Assembly (NCBI GenBank): GCA_000783305.1
Contig: JROE01000008.1
Location: forward strand, 294,204 to 358,203
Direction: 5' to 3'
Origin: Sphingobacteriaceae bacterium DW12
GTDB lineage: Bacteria > Bacteroidota > Bacteroidia > Sphingobacteriales > Sphingobacteriaceae
DNA length: 64,000 bases
The notes beneath the pieces are model-generated. The model made no database searches and was not told the origin of the DNA. It saw nothing but the letters and a program-made list of their open reading frames with translations. The translations under genes were made by a program, and so were the position numbers. Of the stretch, positions 34,145 through 44,160 are shown piece by piece (the first letter of the stretch is position 1; each line of letters starts with the position of its first letter).

Positions 34145-35251
34145 ATGACCAAGGATAAAATCAAAAAATTACTGAATAAGTATGCCCAAGGCACTTGTAC
34201 GGTCGAAGAACGGCAACTGCTCGAGCTGTGGTTTGAGCAACAGGAGATCAAAGATCGACATCCCCTTAGTACGCCTGATAAAATCAGACTTTGGCAGCAA
34301 ATAGAATCTAAAACAGAGCGTGCACCTACTGTGCCGATTATCAAGCCCATATATTATCGGTGGGTCGCAGCAGCTGTGATTGTGATATCGCTCGCTATAA
34401 GCACTTATTTCGTATCCCAACGAGATAATGCTATAGATTTATCATCCGAATTAGTGAGCACAGATATTTTTCCTGGAGAAAACAAAGCTGTATTGACCCT
34501 AAGTGATGGTCGTCAAATCGCATTGACAGACAACCATTCGGAAACGACCAAGGATCAAGGTATTTCAATCACGAAAACGACAGAGGGCCTACTACAGTAT
34601 AGAATAGACCCCAACTTGGCTGTAGGAAAAGGATACAATACCATTACGACTCCCCGGGGTGGGCAATACGAGATTGTCCTTCCTGATGGCTCCCAAGTAA
34701 CCTTAAATGCTGAATCCTCCTTACGTTTTGCAGTAGATATGCATCATCAAACCAAGCGTATTGTAGAACTGAAAGGGGAAGGATATTTTGACGTCGCTAA
34801 AGATGCCAAACGACCTTTTGTCGTCAAATCAGAACAACAGGAAATCCAAGTATTAGGAACTATTTTCAATGTCAATACCTACCATGCCGCACGCAACCTG
34901 ACAACGCTGTTAGAGGGATCGGTACTCATCAATCAGAAACAAAGATTGCGCCCTGGGCAGCAAGCCCATGTTGAGGGAAACCATGTGAGTGTCAAGAATG
35001 TGGATGTCAATGATTTTGTGGACTGGAAAAATAATGCCTTTATTTTCAGAAATGAGCGCTTGGAATCCATAATGGAACGTGTCGGTAGATGGTACAATGT
35101 AGACTATACGTTTGAGAACATGGATACTCGAAACATCACCTTTAATGGCGAGATATCTCGATATGCAAAGGTTGAAGATGTCTTAAATCTTTTAAAGGTG
35201 ACTTCTAAGGTAAAATTTGATATTCAAAGTCGAATCATAACTATAAAATAA
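34145..35251 (+). CDS. FecR-type anti-sigma factor with DUF4974
   Basis: A 368-residue inner-membrane protein with a cytoplasmic N-terminal sigma-binding segment (about 1-70, KIKKLLNKYAQGTCTVEERQLLELWFEQ), one TM helix (about 76-94, WVAAAVIVISLAISTYF), a periplasmic FecR domain (about 160-270, 'ITTPRGGQYEIVLPDGSQVTLN', 'LKGEGYFDVAKDAKRPFVV') and a C-terminal DUF4974 domain (about 296-366). The last domain contacts the STN domain of the SusC protein encoded next, which completes the relay. Confidence 0.9.
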   Translation: MTKDKIKKLLNKYAQGTCTVEERQLLELWFEQQEIKDRHPLSTPDKIRLWQQIESKTERAPTVPIIKPIYYRWVAAAVIVISLAISTYFVSQRDNAIDLSSELVSTDIFPGENKAVLTLSDGRQIALTDNHSETTKDQGISITKTTEGLLQYRIDPNLAVGKGYNTITTPRGGQYEIVLPDGSQVTLNAESSLRFAVDMHHQTKRIVELKGEGYFDVAKDAKRPFVVKSEQQEIQVLGTIFNVNTYHAARNLTTLLEGSVLINQKQRLRPGQQAHVEGNHVSVKNVDVNDFVDWKNNAFIFRNERLESIMERVGRWYNVDYTFENMDTRNITFNGEISRYAKVEDVLNLLKVTSKVKFDIQSRIITIK

Positions 35252-35330
35252 TAAATAACCAAAAAGACCCTTCGGGGCAGCAATAACTTTATAAACTCAA
35301 CAATATCAATTAAAATCCAAAAGTAGAATT

Positions 35331-38300
35331 ATGTGGTTTAAATCATTTAAAATGATACGAACTGTAGGCATCTCTATGCTTATGCTTCAGATTTCCATAT
35401 CAGCTGCGGGTCAAGGGAGTATTACGTTGCGCAAACAACGTATCAAGGCCATTGATCTCATCAGGGAAATCAAAAAACAAACGGGGTATAATGTACTGTA
35501 TTCCAACCAAATGCTTAATGACAATCGCCTTTTGAATGTCGATTTCAAAGACGCAAGTCTCCATGAGGTGATGAAGGCATTGTTACAGGATCAAAACTTA
35601 TCTTATGACCAGAAAGACAACACCCTGCTCATAACGTCTTTGCCAGCAAAAGAAACGCAGACGACTGCTGAGATGCCAACAAAAGCGACGCAACAAGCGG
35701 TCAAGGGGCTCATTGTTGATGGAACGGGCAAACCACTTTTGGGTGCAAGTGTCTTGCTGAAAGGGACAAACAAAGGGGCTAAATCGAACGCAGAAGGCAT
35801 CTTTACAATCAACGATGTAAGAGCAGGGGACATCCTTTCAATACGTTATGTAGGGTATGTACCGCAAGAAATAGTCGTTGAAAATGTAAACAAAGAAATT
35901 CAAATTCGACTGCTCCAGGAAGAAGCCTCAATTGATGAGGTGGTCGTAACAGCCTTGGGCATTAAACGGTCAGAAAAAGCGCTAAGTTATCATGTGCAAC
36001 AAGTGAAGGGTGATGATTTAACGCAGGTAAGAGATGCCAACATGATTAATTCCCTCAGTGGCAAGATTGCGGGGGTAACGATTAATAGTAGTTCGGGAGG
36101 CATTGGGGGAGCCGCTAAGGTTGTGATGCGCGGAGCCAAAACCATCGAGCAGGACAACAATGTACTCTATGTCATAGATGGTATTCCTATGTTTAATAAA
36201 AAATCCACGGAAGGCTCGGAGTTTGCTTCCACGGGCACATCGGAAGGTATTGCCGACCTTAATCCCGATGACATCGAGTCGATGTCAGTATTGACCGGTG
36301 CAGCGGCAGCGGCTTTGTACGGATCCGATGCAGCGAATGGAGCTATTATTGTAAATACCCGTAAAGGTATCGCCGGCAAGACATCGTTAACCTTAACACA
36401 AAACACACAGTTTAACAACGCGTTTGTCATGCCTTCTTTCCAAAATCGATATGGTACTGGATCGGGGTTGGCCTCAGGTGTCAATGATAAAAGCTGGGGA
36501 GCTCCGCTAACGGATGTCAACAATTATCACTACTCGCCATCCAAAGATTACCTGCAAACCGGAATAGTGTCCACTGAGGGAATTTCATTTTCTACCGGGA
36601 CGGATAAAAACCAAACCTATGCATCGGCGGGCGCTGTCAATGCCAGTGGTATCGTACCCAACAACAAATACGATCGATACAACTTCACCTTCCGCAATAC
36701 GTCCAAATTCTTAGATGATAAATTGACTTTGGATGCTGGATTAAACTATATCAAGCAACGCGATTTGAATATGACGAATCAGGGAATATATTCTAATCCG
36801 TTGACTACAGCTTATTTATTCCCACGCGGCGATGACTGGGATGCCATACGTATGTACGAAAGATATAATGTGTCACGCAAAATATATGAACAATACTGGC
36901 CACAGGGATTGAACGAGGTGGTAGGTCAAAACCCATATTGGATTAACTATCGTAACTTAAGAGAGACGAACAAAGACCGCTACATGATAAATGCGAGCTT
37001 AAATTATCAAGTGAATAATTGGTTGAGCTTATCAGCTCGTGGCCGTATGGATAATACGACAGGTCGATTTACAGAAAAACTATATGCTAGCACAAATACC
37101 ACTATCACTGAAGGTTCGAGAAATGGATTTTTCGGTTTAGATGAGCAAAAGTCTAATCAATACTATGGAGATGTAATGGCCAATATCAACAAGTCGTTCA
37201 ATGATTTTACACTACAGGCCAATCTAGGCGGTATAATCTTACATGACAAAACAGGTTCGCTACCAATCAGAGGACCAATTATGGAAAATGGCTTGACCAA
37301 CAAATTTGACATTACCCAGATTGACGATCGGAAGAAAACACCGATGATCGATAGAAGCCGAGAGTCTCAATCGCTCTTTGCGAGTGTAGAATTGGGTTAT
37401 AAGAATACCTATTTTGTGACGGCAACTGGTCGAAATGATTGGCATTCCAATTTGGCTGGACCAAAGTCTACCCAATCCTCCTTCTTCTATCCTTCGATAG
37501 GTGGTACAGCAGTACTATCGCAGATTGTAGATATGTCTAATGTATTTCAATATTTAAAGGTTCGATCTTCGTACGCATCTGTAGGAAGACCTTTCCCTGA
37601 ATTTCTAGCAAATCCTGTATATGAGTGGGATGTTGCCACACAACAATATAAGGCCTTATCGAATTACCCTATCACTAATTTAAAACCAGAGCGTACCAAT
37701 TCGGCGGAAGTGGGATTGAATGCCAAATTCTTGAACGGATTTCATCTGGACCTGACCTTGTACCATGCAACTACGCTCAATCAAACATTTAACCCTCAAC
37801 TCTCTGTCTCATCTGGGTATAACCGCCTGTATGTACAGACGGGTAAAGTAGTCAATAGGGGTATCGAAATTGGATTGGGTTATGAAAAGAAATGGGCTGA
37901 TTTTCAATGGAATTCCAACTATACCCTCACTGTGAATAGGAATGAAATAAAAGAGTTGGTAAGGGACTATGTACATCCTGAAACCGGCGCGGTCATCAAT
38001 AAAAATCGTTTAGACGTAGGTGGACTTTCACAAGCTAGATTTATCCTCAAAGAAGGAGGTACACTAGGAGACCTGTACTCTTTGTCGGATTTGCTACGTG
38101 ACGACAATGGACAAGTGTATGTGACACCAGATGGAAAAGTAGTGAATAATAACAATGTGGGCGACATCTACTTAGGCAGTATATTCCCAAAATCTAATAT
38201 GGCTTGGAGAAATGGCTTCCAATACAAAAACTGGATGGCCGACTTTACGATTGCAGCTCGCTTTGGTGGAGTGGTATATTCAGCGACGCAGGCGTACATG

Positions 38301-38681
38301 GACTACTACGGTGTCTCGGAGGCTTCGGCTCAAGCGCGTGACAATGGTGGCTTTATCGTGAATGGCACAGACCAAGTGAATGCGGAAGCCTACTATAATG
38401 TAGTAGGAATCAACTCAGGTATTCCCCAATTCTACACCTATAGTGCGACCAATGTACGGTTGCAGGAAGCAACGATTGGATACACGTTCCCAAAATCATT
38501 CTTCGGAAATAAAGCTGCCCTGAGCTTAAACTTAGTGGGCCGTAATCTATTGATGATTTACAACAAAGCACCATTTGATCCAGAATCTACGGCGAGTACA
38601 GGCAATTACTATCAAGGTATAGACTACTTTATGACGCCAAGTACCCGCAATCTAGGTTTTAATGTTCGTCTTAAATTTTAA
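35331..38681 (+). CDS. SusC-like TonB transporter with STN signalling domain
   Basis: A 1116-residue SusC protein with four N-terminal parts: a signal peptide (to about 28), an STN secretin/TonB short domain (about 30-105, 'QRIKAIDLIREIKKQTGYNVLYSN', 'ASLHEVMKALLQDQNLSYDQKDNTLLIT'), a carboxypeptidase-like domain (about 122-200, VKGLIVDGTGKPLLGASVLL) and a plug that begins 'IDEVVVTALGIKRSEKAL'. The barrel ends NLGFNVRLKF. The STN domain fits the sigma/anti-sigma genes upstream. It would import glycoprotein-derived oligosaccharides, to judge from the GH18 endoglycosidase encoded downstream. SusD follows after 7 nt. Confidence 0.9.
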   Translation: MWFKSFKMIRTVGISMLMLQISISAAGQGSITLRKQRIKAIDLIREIKKQTGYNVLYSNQMLNDNRLLNVDFKDASLHEVMKALLQDQNLSYDQKDNTLLITSLPAKETQTTAEMPTKATQQAVKGLIVDGTGKPLLGASVLLKGTNKGAKSNAEGIFTINDVRAGDILSIRYVGYVPQEIVVENVNKEIQIRLLQEEASIDEVVVTALGIKRSEKALSYHVQQVKGDDLTQVRDANMINSLSGKIAGVTINSSSGGIGGAAKVVMRGAKTIEQDNNVLYVIDGIPMFNKKSTEGSEFASTGTSEGIADLNPDDIESMSVLTGAAAAALYGSDAANGAIIVNTRKGIAGKTSLTLTQNTQFNNAFVMPSFQNRYGTGSGLASGVNDKSWGAPLTDVNNYHYSPSKDYLQTGIVSTEGISFSTGTDKNQTYASAGAVNASGIVPNNKYDRYNFTFRNTSKFLDDKLTLDAGLNYIKQRDLNMTNQGIYSNPLTTAYLFPRGDDWDAIRMYERYNVSRKIYEQYWPQGLNEVVGQNPYWINYRNLRETNKDRYMINASLNYQVNNWLSLSARGRMDNTTGRFTEKLYASTNTTITEGSRNGFFGLDEQKSNQYYGDVMANINKSFNDFTLQANLGGIILHDKTGSLPIRGPIMENGLTNKFDITQIDDRKKTPMIDRSRESQSLFASVELGYKNTYFVTATGRNDWHSNLAGPKSTQSSFFYPSIGGTAVLSQIVDMSNVFQYLKVRSSYASVGRPFPEFLANPVYEWDVATQQYKALSNYPITNLKPERTNSAEVGLNAKFLNGFHLDLTLYHATTLNQTFNPQLSVSSGYNRLYVQTGKVVNRGIEIGLGYEKKWADFQWNSNYTLTVNRNEIKELVRDYVHPETGAVINKNRLDVGGLSQARFILKEGGTLGDLYSLSDLLRDDNGQVYVTPDGKVVNNNNVGDIYLGSIFPKSNMAWRNGFQYKNWMADFTIAARFGGVVYSATQAYMDYYGVSEASAQARDNGGFIVNGTDQVNAEAYYNVVGINSGIPQFYTYSATNVRLQEATIGYTFPKSFFGNKAALSLNLVGRNLLMIYNKAPFDPESTASTGNYYQGIDYFMTPSTRNLGFNVRLKF

Positions 38682-38688
38682 ACTAATT

Positions 38689-40254
38689 ATGAAACTATAT
38701 AAGATTTTATTTTGGGGAGCGATGCTGTCGTCAATGACACACTTATCCTGTACCAAAAACTTCGACAAATACAACACAGATCCTGCAGGCGCAACTCCTG
38801 AGGAGGTGGAACGCGACGCATATGTGCTATCTTCAGCAATGATTGGTCTACAAGCATGGGTAGTGCCTTTAGATGTAAATGCAAACCAATTTATCGAATG
38901 CTTGTTAGGTGGCTCCATGGGCGGTTATTTGGCTGATTCAAACAATGGGTTCAACGGTAAGAACTTTGCTACGTATAATCCTGAAAATGGTTGGGCGCGG
39001 GTACCATTTAATGATATACTGCCCAAACTATTTGTACAGACCAAGACTATTAGACAAGTGTCTCAAGATGTGTCAGTACATGCTGTAGCTGACATCATCA
39101 AAGTGATGGCGGCCTCTAGAGTGACGGATATATACGGTCCCATTCCCTATTCCAAAGTCGGTGAAAATGGTGCTTTGGAAGCTCCATATGACTCCCAAGA
39201 ACAAGTGTATGACTTAATGTTTACACAATTGGACGCTGCAATCAACGTACTTACAGAGCGTAGAACACAAAATTTCTCGAGTAAGGCAGACTTGGTATAT
39301 GGCGGCAATGTATTGCAATGGATTAAACTTGCCAACTCTCTAAAATTGCGCTTGGCCATCCATATTTCAGATGTAGACCCTACAAAGGGTCGTCAAAAAG
39401 CTGAAGAAGCAGTAAACCATGAAGTGGGTGTAATCCGTAGCAATTCGGACAATGCTTTTATAAAGCCCATCAACAGAAATCCATTCCGTATCATCATGTA
39501 TGAATACAATAACGGAGATTCTCGTGTATCTGCCGATATCACTTCCTATATGAACGGTTACGTCGATCCTCGTAGGGCGAAGTATTTTACACCTTCTACA
39601 TTTACAGGAACGATAACAAATGGTTACTATGGCATTCGTTCAGGAATACAAATCCCAAGTGGAAATACCCCGAAAGAGTACACCAACATGAATGTAGCAG
39701 AAAGTGATAAACTGTTGTGGTTTAATGCCGCAGAAACTTCCTTTCTTCAGGCCGAGGGGGCTTTGAAGGGATGGAATATGGCTGGTGCCAATGCAGAGGC
39801 CCTTTATAACCAAGGAATACGTTTATCTTTTGAACAATGGAATGTAAATGGTGCAGACGATTATTTAAATAACAGCACCAACAGACCTGCGGCATATGTG
39901 GATCCACTAGGTACATTTTCATATGCTGGTGTACCAAGTGCCATCACAATCAAATGGCAAGAGGCCGGTACGACTTCACAAAAACTGGAACGTATCATTA
40001 CCCAAAAATGGATTGCCAACTTTCCGCTAGGAATTGAGGCTTGGACGGAATACCGCCGTACTGGATATCCTAAATTAATGGAGGTAATGGTCAATAATAG
40101 TGGTGGCCGCGTGGATAGCAAACGTATGGCGAGACGCTTACCGTATCCACAGGAAGAGTATACCGAAAATGGCAAGAATGTCACGGATGCAGTAACTAAT
40201 TTATTGAAAGGTGCCGATAATATGGGTACAGATCTATGGTGGGTCAAAAAGTAA
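38689..40254 (+). CDS. SusD/RagB-like glycan-binding lipoprotein (N-glycan-type PUL)
   Basis: A 521-residue lipoprotein (lipobox HLSC, Cys21) opening TKNFDKYNTDPAGATPEEV, with 'RVTDIYGPIPYSKVGENG' (about 142-160) and 'RIITQKWIANFPLGIEAWTEYRRTGYPKL' near the C-terminus. These are marks of the SusD-like_2 branch that commonly pairs with DUF1735/GH18 proteins. The ATG at 38689 is preferred over an earlier in-frame ATG at 38662 inside the SusC gene. It would form the lid of the adjacent SusC. Confidence 0.9.
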   Translation: MKLYKILFWGAMLSSMTHLSCTKNFDKYNTDPAGATPEEVERDAYVLSSAMIGLQAWVVPLDVNANQFIECLLGGSMGGYLADSNNGFNGKNFATYNPENGWARVPFNDILPKLFVQTKTIRQVSQDVSVHAVADIIKVMAASRVTDIYGPIPYSKVGENGALEAPYDSQEQVYDLMFTQLDAAINVLTERRTQNFSSKADLVYGGNVLQWIKLANSLKLRLAIHISDVDPTKGRQKAEEAVNHEVGVIRSNSDNAFIKPINRNPFRIIMYEYNNGDSRVSADITSYMNGYVDPRRAKYFTPSTFTGTITNGYYGIRSGIQIPSGNTPKEYTNMNVAESDKLLWFNAAETSFLQAEGALKGWNMAGANAEALYNQGIRLSFEQWNVNGADDYLNNSTNRPAAYVDPLGTFSYAGVPSAITIKWQEAGTTSQKLERIITQKWIANFPLGIEAWTEYRRTGYPKLMEVMVNNSGGRVDSKRMARRLPYPQEEYTENGKNVTDAVTNLLKGADNMGTDLWWVKK

Positions 40255-40264
40255 TATTTGAATT

Positions 40265-41293
40265 ATGAATTTAGTAGTTTTCAAGATAAAGAAATACAGC
40301 ATGGCCCTACTGCTTGGAGCAGTACTGGCAAATGTAACAGCGTGTAATGAATGGACGGAGGCGGAGCCTTTGGAGATATCAAGCCAAGATATGGAACAAC
40401 AAAATCCGGAACTCTATGCAAAATATCTAGAAGACCTTCGTGCCTTTAAAAGGAATCCTCATAAAATAAACATGGGTTGGTTCAATAACAGTAGGAAGGA
40501 ACTTGTAAGCCAAGGCGACCATTTTTCGAAAGTGCCCGACAGCTTGGATTTCGTTGTTTTAGAATCTCCGATAGCCTTGGTGGACAGAGAGACCAGCGAG
40601 ATGAAGAACCTTTTGGAGAAAAAGGGTACCAAAGTCATCTTTGAAATTGATTTTAACAGTATTAAGACCGCCTTTGTCAAAAAAGAAGATAAAACGCTGA
40701 TATTGGATGATTTCTTAAAAGATACAATCAATACCATTCTTACTGCAACAGACAAGTATCCTTACCAAGGTCTGATTGTATCTTATCAGGGTAAAGAGCT
40801 GTTACATTTGACGGCAGCTGAAAAAACGCAGGTAGAGGCAGAGGAAAACCTCTTCTTTGGACTTGTAAGTCCTTGGTTCGAAAAAAATGTAGACAAAATA
40901 TCATTTTTCAAAGGAAGCCCCCAATACCTAATCGGCAAAAACATCCTGCAAGAAGTGAATTACATTATTTTACCAACCGAAAATGCAGTAGATGCAGGAG
41001 GACTGGGCTACGCATTATTATCCGCAACCATGAACGATGTACCCGTAGACAAATATATAGTCTTAGCCAGCATGACATCCTATAAAGCCGATGAGGTCAA
41101 ACTGGGTTATTTTGCAGACGGTACACGTGCAGCTATAGCTACGGCACGATGGGCCGCATCTTTGCAAAATGGCCTACGGATACAGGGAGTGGGCTATAAA
41201 AACCTTTCCTACGACTACTTCAATGTATTAAAAAGTTATCAATATAGTAGGGAAGCGATTCAAATTACAAATCCGGCAATAAAAGTAAAATAA
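40265..41293 (+). CDS. GH18-fold lipoprotein with destroyed active site
   Basis: A 342-residue lipoprotein (lipobox NVTAC, Cys27). The fold resembles a GH18 TIM barrel: 'NPHKINMGWFNNS' as an early strand, then 'YPYQGLIVSYQGKEL'. At 168-175 the sequence is QGLIVSYQ where active GH18 enzymes have DGxDxDxE, so all four acidic positions are replaced (Q, I, S, Q). It is therefore probably a glycan-binding surface protein rather than an enzyme. Proteins of this kind occur beside SusCD in N-glycan loci of Bacteroides. It lies 10 nt after SusD and 6 nt before the DUF1735-LamG gene. Confidence 0.75.
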   Translation: MNLVVFKIKKYSMALLLGAVLANVTACNEWTEAEPLEISSQDMEQQNPELYAKYLEDLRAFKRNPHKINMGWFNNSRKELVSQGDHFSKVPDSLDFVVLESPIALVDRETSEMKNLLEKKGTKVIFEIDFNSIKTAFVKKEDKTLILDDFLKDTINTILTATDKYPYQGLIVSYQGKELLHLTAAEKTQVEAEENLFFGLVSPWFEKNVDKISFFKGSPQYLIGKNILQEVNYIILPTENAVDAGGLGYALLSATMNDVPVDKYIVLASMTSYKADEVKLGYFADGTRAAIATARWAASLQNGLRIQGVGYKNLSYDYFNVLKSYQYSREAIQITNPAIKVK

Positions 41294-41299
41294 GAGACC

Positions 41300-42445
41300 A
41301 TGAGAAAGAAACATTTTTATTCCTTAGGGTTCATGATAGCGTTGTTGACCCTACTTGTATCCTGCAAAAGCGAGGAGACCTTCGATAATAAAGTCTACAT
41401 TTCGACAGGAAAATTGGAGCGGATTATCAATAAACCGTCCGTTACTACGGAGCAATTTGATATTAAAGTAGCAATGGCCAACCTCGAATCGGCTCCTGTA
41501 GAAGTCAATCTCGGTGTTGACCCTTCAAAACTGGATGTGTACACCAAAATTTACAATGAAAAAGTAGAGATGCTACCCTCCGAATTTTATACAATATCCA
41601 ACAATAAAGTTCAAATAAGTCAGGGGTCGGTAGAGTCTGCACCACTCACCGTAACGTTTGATAAAATCAACAGTCTCGATAGAGAAAAAATCTTCGTGCT
41701 CCCAATATCGCTTACGGGAGGAAGTATATCCATATTAGAGAGTCAAAAAACAGTATTCTATGTCATTAAAGGCGGGGCTTTGATAGATGTTGTCGCGGAT
41801 ATAGAAGATAACTACCTACACATCGATCAATGGAAAACTCCGGCACCTGTCAATAACCTATCAAAATTTACCTTAGAGGCTTTGATCCAGGTTCGCAATT
41901 ATGACCGCATGATCAGTACCATCATGGGAATCGAGGGTAGATTCTTGATTCGTCTGGGCGATGCAAACTTCCCTCCAAACCAGATTCAAGTAGCTACATC
42001 TGCTGGAAACATGCCTGGTTCTGATGCTGCTACTAAAGGATTACCGACAAATCAATGGGTACATGTCGCAGTAGCTTTTAATGGTCAGGACAAGAAGATT
42101 CGTGTATATGTCAATGGTAAACTACAATCAGAAGCAACCACGACTTTATCCACAGTGAGCTTTGGTGTAAATGGGCCGAATGGATTCTACATTGGTAGAT
42201 CATATGAGGATGCACGTTTCTTAGCAGGTGATATTTCGGAATGTCGTATTTGGAATGTCGAACGGACTGCCGAGGAAATTGCCGGCAACCCTTACGAAGT
42301 AAGTCCTACTGCCGACGGTCTGGTCGCTTACTGGAAATGTAATGAAGGTAGTGGCAGTGTGGTCAAGGATCATACAGTCAATGGCAATGATCTGACAGCG
42401 AAACAGGCCGTGAAATGGATACCGGTATCACTGCCTGCAAAATAA
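41300..42445 (+). CDS. DUF1735-LamG surface glycan-binding lipoprotein
   Basis: A 381-residue lipoprotein (lipobox LVSC, Cys22) with an N-terminal DUF1735 beta domain (about 30-155) and a C-terminal concanavalin-A/LamG-like domain (about 185-355, 'FTLEALIQVRNYDRMISTIMGIEGRFLIRLGD', 'NQWVHVAVAFNGQDKKIRVYVNGKL', 'GDISECRIWNVERTAEEI'). LamG domains bind glycans; DUF1735 is usually a linker domain in GH18-containing PUL proteins. No catalytic domain is visible, so it is probably a surface glycan-binding protein of the locus. Confidence 0.8.
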   Translation: MRKKHFYSLGFMIALLTLLVSCKSEETFDNKVYISTGKLERIINKPSVTTEQFDIKVAMANLESAPVEVNLGVDPSKLDVYTKIYNEKVEMLPSEFYTISNNKVQISQGSVESAPLTVTFDKINSLDREKIFVLPISLTGGSISILESQKTVFYVIKGGALIDVVADIEDNYLHIDQWKTPAPVNNLSKFTLEALIQVRNYDRMISTIMGIEGRFLIRLGDANFPPNQIQVATSAGNMPGSDAATKGLPTNQWVHVAVAFNGQDKKIRVYVNGKLQSEATTTLSTVSFGVNGPNGFYIGRSYEDARFLAGDISECRIWNVERTAEEIAGNPYEVSPTADGLVAYWKCNEGSGSVVKDHTVNGNDLTAKQAVKWIPVSLPAK

Positions 42446-42470
42446 TAGACGATAAATTATAAACATATGA

Positions 42471-42523
42471 AATATCCATGTAGCACCGACTGCACAAACA
42501 CGAATGAATATAGTGTGGATATT
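42471..42523 (+). other. Intra-operon stem-loop
   Basis: AATATCCA (42471-42478) pairs perfectly with TGGATATT (42516-42523) across a 37-nt loop, 60 nt before the start of the GH18 gene. It may adjust expression of the last gene relative to the others. Confidence 0.4.
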
Positions 42524-42582
42524 CCATGTGACTGTTGAAAATCAAACCGAGTGTAACGAGCTCATGTAATAATTATACACAC

Positions 42583-43998
42583 ATGAAATATTTAGCAAAG
42601 AAATACAGTCTTCTACTTTGGGGACTGGTCGCAATATTCTCCATGATAGCCCTGCAATCTTGCAAGGATGATGCTATCACCGTCAAATCAATAGACGAGT
42701 CCAGATATGAAGTAAATGCAGAATCTATTGGGTATTTAGCCGGGGTAGATGGGAAAATAGATAACTCTACTTTGGAGTTTCGTAGTGAAGGAACGTACGA
42801 TGTACTGCTGCAACTGTCCAAACCCAATACACAAGGTGTGAAGGGAGCCGTCATATACAATGAGGAGGTCCTCCATGCATATAACCAAAAGAATGGAACC
42901 ACTTTCAAGCCTTTTCCGAAAACTTTGGTAACTTTTTCAGGCAATGGTCAGGTAGAAGTGAAAGCCAATGCAGTGTCTTCTGACCCCGTACATGTGTCTG
43001 TGAAGACAGGTGCTGAGGTAGACGCAAAAGAAACGTATGTCATTCCCTTAAGTACAACGCTACTAGTGGGTGGAGTACTCTCCAAATCTAGCGACTTGCT
43101 ACTTTTTGTAAATGACTTAACAAAAATACCATCAACAGACAAAAGTACTGGAATCAAGATTATCAGTTGTATGGAGGTGAATGATACCAACCCGTTGAAT
43201 AATTTGAGCCTGAAGCTAAAGAATAGTGATAAATATCTCATCGATATGGTCATCTTGTTTTCTTCGAATATCAACTATGATGCTGCTACAGGTAAGGTGA
43301 AAGTAACTCATAATCCAAATGTGACACACCTATTGGCCAATCGTGCTAAATATATTAAACCTTTGCAGGATAAGGGCATGAAAGTAATCTTGAGTATATT
43401 GGGGAATCACGACCGTTCGGGAGTAGCCAATCTTTCTGATGCTGCGGCTAAGATTTTTGCCCAAGAGATTAAGGCCGTGTGTGATGCCTATAATTTGGAT
43501 GGGGTATTTTTTGATGACGAGTATTCTAAGTATGAATACCCAGTTCCTCCAGGATTTGTCTCACCTTCATATAAAGCTGCTGCCCGATTAGTATATGAAA
43601 CAAAAAAGGCCATGCCGAATAAGCTAACAATGGTCTACGTTTATTCAACTACAGGTTACTTTGGTGATGCCATTGATGGGATACCTGCGGGGCAATATGT
43701 GGACTATGCCTTACACGATTACGGTGGTAGCTATGACTTGTCAAATAGTTATCCGGGACTTCCGAAATCTGGCTGGGGAATGTCTTCAGCAGAATACGCA
43801 CGAGGTTATATTCCTTACACGTCCGATTTGAACGAGATTCGAACAGGGGGATTTGGGGCACACATGATTTTTGCATTTGACCCAAACAGGAGCAATTTCG
43901 AATGGCTTCAAACACCTGCATTGCAAAATGTCGCTAAAATATTGTTTGACGATGAACTGGTAATCGATCGAAGTCAAATCTATAGCAAAGATTGGTAA
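42583..43998 (+). CDS. DUF1735-GH18 endo-beta-N-acetylglucosaminidase
   Basis: A 471-residue lipoprotein (lipobox LQSC, Cys27) with an N-terminal DUF1735 domain (about 35-170) and a C-terminal GH18 domain (about 180-465). The active-site segment NLDGVFFDDEY carries Asp306, Asp311 and the catalytic Glu313 of the EndoH-type motif DGxDFDDEY, except that the second acidic position is Phe309. Enzymes of this layout cut the chitobiose core of N-glycans. The ATG at 42583, directly before the signal sequence, is preferred over an upstream ATG at 42535. It is the final gene of the locus and is followed by a terminator. Confidence 0.85.
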   Translation: MKYLAKKYSLLLWGLVAIFSMIALQSCKDDAITVKSIDESRYEVNAESIGYLAGVDGKIDNSTLEFRSEGTYDVLLQLSKPNTQGVKGAVIYNEEVLHAYNQKNGTTFKPFPKTLVTFSGNGQVEVKANAVSSDPVHVSVKTGAEVDAKETYVIPLSTTLLVGGVLSKSSDLLLFVNDLTKIPSTDKSTGIKIISCMEVNDTNPLNNLSLKLKNSDKYLIDMVILFSSNINYDAATGKVKVTHNPNVTHLLANRAKYIKPLQDKGMKVILSILGNHDRSGVANLSDAAAKIFAQEIKAVCDAYNLDGVFFDDEYSKYEYPVPPGFVSPSYKAAARLVYETKKAMPNKLTMVYVYSTTGYFGDAIDGIPAGQYVDYALHDYGGSYDLSNSYPGLPKSGWGMSSAEYARGYIPYTSDLNEIRTGGFGAHMIFAFDPNRSNFEWLQTPALQNVAKILFDDELVIDRSQIYSKDW

Positions 43999-44030
43999 AT
44001 TAGAAATATTGTTTATTTAGGTAATAGTTA

Positions 44031-44060
44031 GGCTGTCATTCTTCGGGATGGCAGCCTTTT
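44031..44060 (+). terminator. Rho-independent terminator of the N-glycan-type PUL
   Basis: GGCTGTCAT (44031-44039) pairs with ATGGCAGCC (44048-44056) with one G-U pair and an 8-nt loop, followed by TTTT, 33 nt after the GH18 stop codon. Confidence 0.8.
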
Positions 44061-44160
44061 ATATAAGATTTTCCTAAAGTCCCTCTCCCATTCCCATTTA
44101 CGATTGTACTAGATATTAGAAACCTTAGGAATATTTTTACAAGTATGGTATCTAAGATGC

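Noticed and set aside
38652..40247. Long minus-strand frames inside the SusD gene
   Set aside because: Shadows of the SusD coding sequence, which has a clear family signature on the plus strand.
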